From NCBI GenBank assembly GCA_041649295.1, contig JBAZNI010000001.1:186001-250000 (forward strand): DNA of 64,000 bases, given 5' to 3'. Position 1 is the first letter of the stretch, and each line of letters begins with the position of its first letter. The DNA is from JACPLR01 sp041649295. GTDB taxonomy: Archaea; Nanobdellota; Nanobdellia; Pacearchaeales; GW2011-AR1. The position numbers and the translations under genes are program-made. Shown one piece after another: positions 40,379 to 49,600 of the stretch. The notes under the pieces were generated by a model. It worked only from the letters and a program-made list of their open reading frames with translations, was not told the DNA's origin and did not search any database.

Positions 40379-41809
40379 ATGGAAGAATATAAAGTAAAAT
40401 TCATAGATTTTTTATTAAAAACAGGTGCATTAAAAGTTTTTGAAAGTCCATCTGAAGATAGAACCCTAAAAAGTAAAAGAATTTCTCCTTGGTTTGTTAA
40501 TATCGGTGATTTTAATGATGGTGAATCTTCTAATGCATTGGCTGGATTTTATGCTGATGCGGTAATTAACTCGGGAGTTAAAGCTGATGTTCTATATGGT
40601 ATTCCGGACAAAGGAGTTGGATTAGCTGCACCAGTTGCAATGGCTATGGCCTCAAAAGGGCATAATGTTGGATGGTGTTTTTCAAGAAAAGATGAAAAAA
40701 CTCATGGAGAAGCTACAAATTTAGGTCCAGAAGATAGAATCAAAAAATTAATTGTTGGAAGAGCTCCAAAACCAAATGATGCAATAGTTCAATTAGATGA
40801 TGTTTTCACTGCAGGTGATGCTAAATATGAGGCAAATACTTTTTTGAAAAGTTTAGGAAGATCAAACCTACCATTACTTGCAATTGCTGTAGACAGGCAA
40901 GAGGTTGCAATTGATAGCAGAGAAGCTATTGCTGAATATCAAGAGAAAACTGGGACAAAAGTTGTTTCTATTGTAAATGCAGTTGATGTTTATAATGTTT
41001 TGAAAGAAGGAAATTTAGTACCAGAAAAAGCTTTGGAAAGATTAGCAAATTATGTTAGAGTTTATGGAACAAAAGATGCCCGCACTACTATTGGCACAGG
41101 ATTGGAACAAAAAGTAATTGGAAGAGATAGAAGCGTAATTCCTGCATGTGATGTTGAAACATTGGAACAATTTGAAGAATTAGTAAAACAAACTGCTGAT
41201 GTTGAGGGAATTGGCGGATATAAAATTGGATTTGAATTAGGGCTTGGTTTTGGGCTTCCTGCGGTTGTTGCTGCAGCAAGAAAGCATACAGACAAACCAA
41301 TAATTTATGACCATCAAAAAGCAGGAACAGATATTCCAGATACAGGTAAAAATTATGCAAGAACAATGAAAAATTCTGGGGTTGATACAGTTATATTTTT
41401 CCCACAGGCCGGACCAGAAACAGAAAGAGCTTGGATTTATCATGCTTTAGATAAGGGATTAAATGTTATTGTTGGTGGAAGAATGACACATCCTGCATAT
41501 GCTGTTAGTGAAGGCGGATTTATTACAGACGAAGGGGCATTAGATATGTATAGAATTGCAGCAAGGGCAGGCATAAATAATTTTGTTGTTCCTGGAAATA
41601 AACCTGATGTCATAAAACAAGTTAGAGATGTTGTTGAAGCAGAAGGAGTTTCGCCAGTATTTTATGCTCCGGGGTTTATTGCACAAGGCGGAAAAATTGA
41701 AGCAGCCGCAAAAGTTGCAGGTGATAGATTCCACGGAATTGTTGGAAGAGGAATTTATCAAGCTAAAGATATGCATGCAGCAGCAGTTGAACATACTTCT
41801 CAACTTTAA
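40379..41809 (+). CDS. pyrEF: Bifunctional UMP synthase: orotate phosphoribosyltransferase - OMP decarboxylase
   Basis: Last two steps of de novo UMP synthesis in one chain of 476 residues. Residues 1-225: orotate phosphoribosyltransferase with the PRPP loop VQLDDVFTAGDAKY (137-150). Residues 245-476: OMP-decarboxylase-type barrel with YKIGFEL (281-287). Its catalytic segment reads YDHQKAGTDIP with D311, K314 and D318, two residues longer between K and D than the usual DxKxxD. Other barrel strands (VDTVIFFPQAG, GRMTHP, PGFIAQGG) are present. The decarboxylase half is therefore a divergent type. TATA-like TTTATAAATA lies about 28 bases upstream. Confidence 0.88.
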   Translation: MEEYKVKFIDFLLKTGALKVFESPSEDRTLKSKRISPWFVNIGDFNDGESSNALAGFYADAVINSGVKADVLYGIPDKGVGLAAPVAMAMASKGHNVGWCFSRKDEKTHGEATNLGPEDRIKKLIVGRAPKPNDAIVQLDDVFTAGDAKYEANTFLKSLGRSNLPLLAIAVDRQEVAIDSREAIAEYQEKTGTKVVSIVNAVDVYNVLKEGNLVPEKALERLANYVRVYGTKDARTTIGTGLEQKVIGRDRSVIPACDVETLEQFEELVKQTADVEGIGGYKIGFELGLGFGLPAVVAAARKHTDKPIIYDHQKAGTDIPDTGKNYARTMKNSGVDTVIFFPQAGPETERAWIYHALDKGLNVIVGGRMTHPAYAVSEGGFITDEGALDMYRIAARAGINNFVVPGNKPDVIKQVRDVVEAEGVSPVFYAPGFIAQGGKIEAAAKVAGDRFHGIVGRGIYQAKDMHAAAVEHTSQL

Positions 41810-41870
41810 GGGCATAGTAATTATTCTTTAGTATTAAAAATTTTATAAAAACATTGAATAATTTAAAGTA

Positions 41871-42473
41871 TTATATCTTTTTTAGCTGGTTCAAGAGGTC
41901 TTTTTGTTTTTTTCTATTATGACTTCTCCCAAATCTTACCAGAACATAATTTATCTCTCTCCATTTTTGTTTTGGGAATAATCTTTTCAAATCATTTTCA
42001 ATATCTTTTTGTTTGCTATGCCTTGTCCAACCAAGTGCTCTCGAAATTTGGCTAACATGGGTATCAACCCCAATTTCACTATAACCTAAAACAGCAAGAT
42101 AAACATTTGCAGTTTTTCTTCCAACCCCTGGCAGTTTAATCAGTTTTTCAAATTCAACAGGAATTTTGCCATTATATTCTTTAGAAATAATCTTCGCGCA
42201 TAAAATAATCCTCTTTGCTTTTCCCTTATAAAAATTGATTTGTTTTATTATTCTTCGAACATCTGAAATCTTTGCATTTGCCAACTCTTCAACATTTCTG
42301 TATTTCTTATAGAGAACATTAGAAACTTCAATTGTTTTTTCATCACGAGTCCGCGCAGAAAGCATTGTTGAAATAAGAATCTGCCAAGGTTTTTTCCAAT
42401 CAGCAGCTAACCTCACACGCTTCCCGAGTCTTTCTAGTTCTTTTAATTGCAAAAGGGCTTTCTTTTTTTTCAT
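41871..42473 (-). CDS. nth: Endonuclease III-like DNA glycosylase/AP lyase without iron-sulphur cluster
   Basis: 200 residues. LPGVGRKTANVYL (114-126) with the catalytic lysine K120, and VDTHV with D137. The four C-terminal cysteines that bind the 4Fe-4S cluster in most Nth proteins are absent; the tail is KKQKDLLNQLKK. Repairs oxidised pyrimidines. Its first 74 bases overlap the preceding gene in another frame, so its start may be further in or it is translated by coupling. Confidence 0.88.
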   Translation of the reverse strand: MKKKKALLQLKELERLGKRVRLAADWKKPWQILISTMLSARTRDEKTIEVSNVLYKKYRNVEELANAKISDVRRIIKQINFYKGKAKRIILCAKIISKEYNGKIPVEFEKLIKLPGVGRKTANVYLAVLGYSEIGVDTHVSQISRALGWTRHSKQKDIENDLKRLFPKQKWREINYVLVRFGRSHNRKKQKDLLNQLKKI

Positions 42474-42738
42474 TTAATATATTAATAATTCTTAATTTAG
42501 TTTCTTTCCCGATTCCTACGCATCCAAGATCATTAAGATCTCCATAGGCTAAATAGTGAGTATATATATCTTCTTTTGCCTCCCATATTCTTCTTGCAAC
42601 TACTCTTCTCGTACCTTTTTTTAGCTCGGTTTTTGGGAATGGTAATTGGTTATAATACATTTTAGCTAAAGCCATATTATTTTCATAAATTGCCCACCAT
42701 TTTTCTGTTCTTGGAATTGGCAATCTTTGGGTATTCAT
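42400..42738 (-). CDS. Small basic protein (112 residues), unknown
   Basis: Not recognised, but protein-like: aromatic-rich N-terminus (TEKWWAIYENNMALAKMYY), a middle KKGTRRVVARRIWEAKEDIY, then LGCVGIGKETKLRIINIL. TATA-like GTTTAAATATCC lies about 25-28 bases before ATG 42738, a leaderless arrangement. The last 25 codons overlap nth in a different frame. The two are probably co-expressed. Confidence 0.65.
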   Translation of the reverse strand: MNTQRLPIPRTEKWWAIYENNMALAKMYYNQLPFPKTELKKGTRRVVARRIWEAKEDIYTHYLAYGDLNDLGCVGIGKETKLRIINILNEKKESPFAIKRTRKTREACEVSC

Positions 42739-42878
42739 ACCTTACTATTGTTATAAGGATATTTAAACATCTCTATAACTTTATTAGTATATGGTAGGTT
42801 ATAATAATTCTATTTTAATGATTAACCCTTTTTTGCATTTATCTGTTTAGATTGATTATATTACAATAATCTTTGAAT

Positions 42879-44015
42879 TTATTTAAGATTAAACTTATGA
42901 TTAACATAATCAATTAAAGCATTTCCTTCTAACCTTATACTTGCAGGTCCGTTTCTTACATAAAACTCTTCTCCGTTTTGGGTTTTTAGGAAAACATGCT
43001 TGTTGCTTGGTTTGCAGTTTATGCTCAGCACATTTTTATCTCCCACATTTATTAAACTATGTTTTATAAACGGAAGATATTCATTCCCTATGTGGGTTTT
43101 AATCAGGTTTGTAAGATGCAGACTTAGCTTATCATTGTCTTGAAAATTATCATGCTCTAATCCAATTACTTCTCCTTTATCAGACACGCCAATTAATAAA
43201 TTTCCCCCATTTGAATTAAGGTATGCAGAAATCGTTTTCAGTGTCGCATGCTCAATTTTTTTGTCTGCTTCTTTTGTATGCAGATTTGTTCTTAAACTTG
43301 ATTTAAATTCTAAATCATGGCTTTCCCCTTTTTTTATTAGTTCACGGATAGGGATTTCAACTTCTTTTTTATTGGATTTGAACAATTTAGGATTTTTTTC
43401 CACTAGTTTTTCAATAAATGTACTTACAAATATTACCCTTCCTTTTTTAATATAATGATCCCCTCCGGATGAAACAATAATCGCTCCGACAGCATTTACA
43501 ATAATGTCTTTCATTGTATCATAAAGGCTTGCCTTCTGCATATTAAATCCTAGAAAGCTGTCAAGTGAAAATTCAAATATCTCCCATAAACTTCCGAGCG
43601 CAATTGTAAAACAAAAAGCAAAAAAGCAGATTACAAAAGGACTTGAATCTATTTTATCTTCTTTATATAGCACATATAATAAAGTCAAGCCGATAAAACT
43701 AAGCGCAACAGAAGCTATAAAATTAAGAATAATATCCCACCACCAGAATTCAGCAAACAGCCCTCTGACTTCTCCTAAAAACAGCATCCCATAAATAAAT
43801 ACAAAAGCAATTAGTTCAGCTTCTGCAGGAACTTGGATTTTGAAAAACCTTTTTAATATTTCAGGCAAAAATGTAATTATTATTCCTGCAACTGACATAA
43901 TTAAAACCAACTGCCTTCCAGAATAAACAGCTGCTATAAATGCCAAAACAAGTATAGTTCTTATTAAATTAACAATCACAAACTTTGCTCTTTTTTTCTG
44001 CTCTTTTTCACCCAT
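42879..44015 (-). CDS. Membrane protein with cytoplasmic AlbA_2 (Schlafen-type) domain
   Basis: 378 residues. The N-terminal part (25-200) has five or six membrane helices, including WWWDIILNFIASVALSFIG. The C-terminal 150 residues are an AlbA_2 domain: HDLEFKSSLRTNL, then KTISAYLNSNGGNLLIGVSD, then YVRNGPASIRL. AlbA_2 domains occur in Schlafen-like proteins, where a putative tRNA/RNA nuclease or regulator activity is discussed. Fusion to a membrane module suggests sensing at the membrane. Function not established. Confidence 0.8.
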   Translation of the reverse strand: MGEKEQKKRAKFVIVNLIRTILVLAFIAAVYSGRQLVLIMSVAGIIITFLPEILKRFFKIQVPAEAELIAFVFIYGMLFLGEVRGLFAEFWWWDIILNFIASVALSFIGLTLLYVLYKEDKIDSSPFVICFFAFCFTIALGSLWEIFEFSLDSFLGFNMQKASLYDTMKDIIVNAVGAIIVSSGGDHYIKKGRVIFVSTFIEKLVEKNPKLFKSNKKEVEIPIRELIKKGESHDLEFKSSLRTNLHTKEADKKIEHATLKTISAYLNSNGGNLLIGVSDKGEVIGLEHDNFQDNDKLSLHLTNLIKTHIGNEYLPFIKHSLINVGDKNVLSINCKPSNKHVFLKTQNGEEFYVRNGPASIRLEGNALIDYVNHKFNLK

Positions 44016-44075
44016 TATTTTTTAACAATATCAGAATTATTAAACTATTCTATACTATTTATTTTATAGTTAAAC

Positions 44076-44315
44076 TCACTTCCAACTGATAAAACTTACA
44101 ATCGCTATAAAAATAAGTGTAAGTATAGCGGAGAACTTCATATAAGAATCGCCAAACTTAATAAAATAAAGAATAACTGCCAAGATTAAAGAGCTTATAG
44201 AAATTAACTTGAAATATTTTCTTCCTTTCCTTATCTCTTCTTTAGTCATTTTCTTAAGTATATATCCTGCAGGAATTGCAAGTATAAGTGTCAGCAAAGC
44301 AAATACCCATTTCAT
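44076..44315 (-). CDS. Small membrane protein (79 residues)
   Basis: Three short hydrophobic helices (1-18, 37-50, 57-77) with lysine-rich loop (KKMTKEEIRKGRKYF). Its promoter TATA (CTTATAAAC on the minus strand, about 44343) overlaps that of the divergent dtdA gene, so the two genes share one short promoter region. No family recognised. Confidence 0.68.
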   Translation of the reverse strand: MKWVFALLTLILAIPAGYILKKMTKEEIRKGRKYFKLISISSLILAVILYFIKFGDSYMKFSAILTLIFIAIVSFISWK

Positions 44316-44362
44316 AACTTATTTAAATTAATATTAGTTTATAAGCGTTGTTAATTTAAAAC

Positions 44363-45163
44363 ATGGAATTTACAATAGTAGCATCAAAAAAGGATTTGGC
44401 AGGCACGAGAATAGTTGAAAGTTTAAGGGAGTTAAACTGCAAAATTCCAATCCATCTTACAGATGAAGAAATAATTTATGCAGAAAACATTGACAAAGAG
44501 TTAAATACAGATTTTATTATTTTTGCATCAAAACATCAGTCAGTTAAGCAGGTAAAAACCCTTACTGTTCATCCAATTGGAAACTGGAATAAAGCAGATT
44601 TCGGAGGAAAAGACAAAACAATATGCAAAACTTCTGCACTAATGTTAAAGCATTTTTTCCAAACTTTAGAAAAAAATTATAACAATTTACCCCAATTTTA
44701 TAAAGAAAATATTGAGTGTTCTTTAGAAGCAACTCACCACGGCCCGTATATAGAAACTCCAAGTTTGTTTATTGAAATAGGAAGCACTAAAGAAGAATGG
44801 CAGGATAAAAATTTAGCAGATTTAATCGCGAAAACAATCATTGAAGCAGTCAGCACTTTTAAAAAAAATAAAAATATGAAAATTGCTTTTGGTATTGGAG
44901 GTCCGCACTACTGCCAAAACTTCAACCAGATTCAGTTATCAAGTAATTACGCTCTAAGCCATATTGTTGCAGAATATGCTCTGCCAATTAATGAAAATAT
45001 GATTAAGCAGATTTTAGACAAAACAAAAGAAAAAGTTACAACAGCAATTATAGACTGGAAAGGACTGGGAAACAGCGAGCAAAGAGAAAAAATATTAAAT
45101 ATATTAAAAAAGTTTAACCTTGAAATAATAAGAACAAATAAGGCAAAATCTACTCAATTATAA
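44363..45163 (+). CDS. dtdA: D-aminoacyl-tRNA deacylase, archaeal type
   Basis: Frees tRNA from wrongly attached D-amino acids. 266 residues of the DtdA/GEK1 family: TDFIIFASKHQS, LTVHPIGNWNKADFGG, CSLEATHHGPYIETPSLFIEIGST, GIGGPHYC (conserved metal and catalytic residues). Found in archaea and plants. The 3' end overlaps the convergent CBS gene by 14 bases. Confidence 0.95.
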   Translation: MEFTIVASKKDLAGTRIVESLRELNCKIPIHLTDEEIIYAENIDKELNTDFIIFASKHQSVKQVKTLTVHPIGNWNKADFGGKDKTICKTSALMLKHFFQTLEKNYNNLPQFYKENIECSLEATHHGPYIETPSLFIEIGSTKEEWQDKNLADLIAKTIIEAVSTFKKNKNMKIAFGIGGPHYCQNFNQIQLSSNYALSHIVAEYALPINENMIKQILDKTKEKVTTAIIDWKGLGNSEQREKILNILKKFNLEIIRTNKAKSTQL

Positions 45164-45530
45164 AATCTCCGTTATCTTCTTTTTCTATCTGTCCCACAAT
45201 GTCAGATAATTTTATAAGCCCAACTAATTTTTTATTTTCAATAACTGGAAGATTTTTTATGTTATTCTTTATCATCAGTTCCATAGCCTGTTCAAGTGTT
45301 TTTTCAGGGCTTATTGAAACTATTTTTTTAGTCATTACCTCTCCGACTTCTAAATTTAAACTGGATATATGGCTTAATATATCCCGCTCTGTCAATATCC
45401 CCATTATTTTATTTCCAGAGACAATTATTAATGTCTCTCTTTTATTTTTAGACATCATCTTAGCCGCGCCCCTTAAATCAAGGGCATAATCAATTACCAT
45501 TGCTTGGCTCATGACTTCAGAAACTTTCAT
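45150..45530 (-). CDS. Tandem CBS-domain protein
   Basis: 126 residues containing two CBS motifs and nothing else: VSEVMSQAMVIDYALDLRGA to GILTERDILS, and VGEVMTKKIVSISPEKTLEQ to GLIKLSDIVG. Such proteins bind adenine nucleotides and act as sensor modules; no output domain is attached. Convergent with dtdA. Confidence 0.9.
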   Translation of the reverse strand: MKVSEVMSQAMVIDYALDLRGAAKMMSKNKRETLIIVSGNKIMGILTERDILSHISSLNLEVGEVMTKKIVSISPEKTLEQAMELMIKNNIKNLPVIENKKLVGLIKLSDIVGQIEKEDNGDFIIE

Positions 45531-45620
45531 ATTTAATTATGACAATTTGGATTTATAAACTATTCTAATTTTAATTTGCTGAATAGTAAAAAATTTAAAC
45601 ATTGTTTTCTTTCTAAAACT

Positions 45621-46604
45621 ATGCTAAGAAAAAAAGTAGGTTTGGCTTTAGGAAGCGGAGTAGCAAAGGGGTTTGCACACATTGGTGTTTTAAAGGTTTT
45701 GGAAAAAAATAAAATTCCTATAGATTTTATATCAGGAACAAGTGCCGGCTCTATTGTCGCAGCTTTATATGCTTCAAATCCGAATATTGAAGAGGTTGAG
45801 TCTTTAGCATTAAAAACAAACATTTCTAAACTTATTGACTGGAACATTCCGACAGCAGGCTTGATAAAAGGAAATAGATTCGAATCTTATTTAAGAGAAA
45901 AAATAAATTCTAAAAAAATAGAGGATCTAAAAATACCACTTTTTATTACTTCAGTTGATTTGAATACAGGACACGAAGTAATTTTTAACAAGGGAGATAT
46001 TGCAAAAGCTGTAAGGGCAAGCATCTCAATTCCGGGAATTTTTAATCCAGCAATTAATAAGGACAAAGTTTTAATAGATGGTGCGTGGAAAGATACAATT
46101 CCTGTAGAAGTTTTAAAAGAAGCAGGAGCTGAGATTATAATCGCAGTTAATTTAAATGAATTCAGCGAAAATGAAAAAGCTATTTATTTATCCTCTGATA
46201 CAACCAAAGAATCAGCAAAGCTTCCAAATATTTTTTATACATTACTTAGGAGCTATCAAATAAGTGAAGAAGAGCTTATTAAAACAGAAAGAAATAATCC
46301 CATTATAGACATATTGATTGAACCAAATTTATCAAAAATAAAGCCAAATGATTTTAATAAAGCAAAGCAGGCAATAAAATTAGGAGAAGAAGCAACTGAA
46401 AAAATAATAGACAATTTAAAAGTAATGGTCAAAGAAGGGGGTATAATAAAGAAAATAATATCTAAAATTCGCGATATCGGGGATAATGCTTTTGATGATG
46501 CTCAGAAATCGCTTAAAGAAATTAAGCAAGCTACAGTCACAGAAGCTGACATAGCAATTCAAGACATTAAAGATGTTGCTAAAGGCGGACATAATAATCA
46601 TTAG
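45621..46604 (+). CDS. Patatin-like phospholipase (RssA-type)
   Basis: 327 residues from ATG 45621, 28 bases after TATA-like TTTAAAC. Oxyanion segment LGSGVAKGFAHIGVL (10-24), nucleophile S41 in GTSAG, catalytic Asp D153 in DGAWKD. No signal peptide, so a cytoplasmic or membrane-peripheral lipid hydrolase. A helical C-terminal tail (about 270-327) is extra. The stop codon abuts the stop of the convergent surface-protein gene. Confidence 0.9.
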   Translation: MLRKKVGLALGSGVAKGFAHIGVLKVLEKNKIPIDFISGTSAGSIVAALYASNPNIEEVESLALKTNISKLIDWNIPTAGLIKGNRFESYLREKINSKKIEDLKIPLFITSVDLNTGHEVIFNKGDIAKAVRASISIPGIFNPAINKDKVLIDGAWKDTIPVEVLKEAGAEIIIAVNLNEFSENEKAIYLSSDTTKESAKLPNIFYTLLRSYQISEEELIKTERNNPIIDILIEPNLSKIKPNDFNKAKQAIKLGEEATEKIIDNLKVMVKEGGIIKKIISKIRDIGDNAFDDAQKSLKEIKQATVTEADIAIQDIKDVAKGGHNNH

Positions 46605-49600
46605 TTAATAATACGGCTCTTTATCTTCCTGAACTTTTCTAAAATCCCATCCAAATTTTTTCCTGAATTTTAAATCGTCATTTACCATATCTTTCTTTAC
46701 TTTCAGGGTATGATAATAAACTTCTTTTTCAACACCATATTTAAGTGTCTTTATTCTTGTTATTAATCCAAGATTTTCAAACTTATTTAATATTTTTGTT
46801 ATCTCTTCTTCAGGATAGCTTACTATCTTTTTTATTTTTTTTACTGCTTCGTCTTTTGGAAGATCGCTTGCAAGAGTTAAAATATCTCTTTCTTCTTTTA
46901 ATAGTTCAATTTTTTGCTCTTTGTTCAAGTTTTCCTTATAACTCTCTTCCGGAGTTCTGAAAGTAGGTTCGTAAAACTTCTTTTTCTTTTCAATAATTTC
47001 ATTTACATCTGCTTTTTCAATATATTCTTTAATCTTATCTTCATCTTTTCTTTCTTTATATTTATTATAAGCAATTATTCCAAATAAGATTAATGCAATA
47101 AGCACTATAAGATAAATAAACAGGCTTTTCCATCCAATTATTTTAAACGGCTTAAATGCGCTAGCTGTCTGGTTTTTCCCATAATTAATAACCACTTGAA
47201 TTAAATATGTCCCTGCTGGCAACTCTAAATTATCTAATTTTTTAATATAAACATTTGAATCAATTATAGCTTTTGTCTCTTTTTCCTCCCACACAACACC
47301 TTCTTCATTGCTTATTTTATAAATAACTTCTACATCCACAAGTTCAGATTTATTTATTTCTTTCATATCTATAATTACCTTTAAATCATTCCAAGGCATT
47401 ATTGTTTCCTTTGCTAAATCCACTTTTATATCAAATAAAATATCCGGACACATCCTTAATTCAATTGGTTTTAGTCCTACAATACACTCTTCATTTTCTT
47501 TATAACAAAAACGTGTCTGAGTTAAATTTGCACTGCAAAAACTCCATTTAGTGCAAGTCCAATTTGTGTAGCATAAAATGCTTGGTGAAGCTCCGCCACT
47601 TCCTCCACCTCCACCTCCTCCACCGCCATTGTTATTAGTTGCAGTTTCTTCTTCTGTTTCTCCTGCAGAATAAACAGAAAATCCAGTTGCATTAAATGTT
47701 AATGTGTTTCCAGAATAACTTTCTTTAGTGCATATACTTGACGGACAATCCACACCGTCTTTTAAAATTTTGGGATTTGTAAATGTTAAATTATACAATT
47801 TTAATTTTACAGTTTTATTCAGTTGGGGCAAAGCTGTCGAATTCACTTCAATTCTATTAAAAGAAATATTAATGTAATTGTTAATATCTGCTCCAGAACT
47901 TAATGATACATTTTGTGAAAAATTAATTCTTCCATAATTTGAATCTTCTATAATAAAATTAGAAATATTATTAATATCAACTAAAGATAAATTTGTTGTA
48001 TATCCTGAAAACTTACTTGCTTTAACAATTGTAATATTTCTAACTTCGCTATTTCCAATGTTCCCATAATTGTCTGTGCAGTTTACCGCCCAAACATAGG
48101 ACTTATTAACTAAATTTATTAAGCTAAAACTTTGTGTAATGCTTTTGCTAATCGTAGAAGTTGTCCGATTTGTTTCAGAATCAAGAATTAATGAGCAACT
48201 TGTAATGTCGTTGGTGTCTGTTACAATATAATTAAAAGTCATATTTTCATCACCCCCGGCACTATCATTTGGATAACGTAAACTTACGCTTGGAACTGTA
48301 TAATCTACTGAAAAATTGACAATACTTACATTCCATTTGGCAGTTATATTATTTATACTTGGGTCTGAAGTCATATTAGCATAAACAAAAAAAGTATAAT
48401 TATTTCCGGGCTGTCCTGTTGCATTAACCCACCATGTTATTGTTTCTGACTGTCCGTCACTTAAAGTTAAATTATAAGGGTTTGTAACATTTGTGTAAAA
48501 TGGCGTTGTTCCTTCTACCATTGAGATCGCCCCACCTTTACTTGAAGAAGAAGTTAATGTGATATTTATACCATCATTTTCTCCATAAGAACTTTCTTCG
48601 CAAAAATCCCCGTCACTTTCACTATAACCATTTCCAGTTGTAACACTATTACATTCTACAGCATAAGAATAAGTAACTCTGATATGGTAAGGAGTTGTTG
48701 TTAATGCAGAAACATTAATTGTTGTATCTGTTCCAAAAGAAGCTGACTCACTCCCATTATAACCTGCTCCAAAAGTTAAGTTGCATCTGTTATCTCCGAA
48801 ATTAAGAGAGGTATAACCAGAACAATAATCATCTGTGCTGTCAAAACACCCAAACTGATTCATTAGTTTATTGCCCTGCCAACCAGTTACAAAATAAGCA
48901 CCTGCATAACCGCTATCTAATTCTGCAACAATTGTTATTGCTCCACCAGGAGTAAAGCTTCCATTAACTCTTATATTATTTGTGAAAAAATATCCATCTG
49001 CGCCATTCCCGCCACAATCAGCATTACTGGTAGCATCACAACTATCAGTAACAACTGTTCCTGGTTGATTACATAAACTGCAGTTAGCACCACAGTAAGC
49101 GAAGTCTCCTGCAGGGGGGTCTAGGGTTACATTAATTGCCCCACAATTACCATTTGCGCAACTTATATTTGCGATTACAAAAAAAGAATCATTATGAGTT
49201 GCATTTATATCCCAAAGGGGAGAAATCATATTAAGCAAAATTTGTGGAATCTGCTTGCTAAAATTAACCGTCTGAAAAATAGTATTTCCAGAACTATCAT
49301 TACAATAAACAGTCCAGCTGTTATTTCCATCTATACTTGTAACATTTGTAAAGTTAGTTTTTGCATTAACAATAGAAAAATTTGTTAACCCATTATTACT
49401 AGAATACCAGCAAGAACCTGCATTAAAATCAAGGTAGGTATAATTAATACTGCTTACATTGTAAGTATAAGTTATATTCAATGGGTAGGTTATATTAATC
49501 AGGGGGGCATCAACATCTTTTATAGATAAATTTAATGAAGAAGTTTTATTATTTATACTTTCATTTGCTGTGAGATTTGCATAAATAGAAATTGAGTTAT

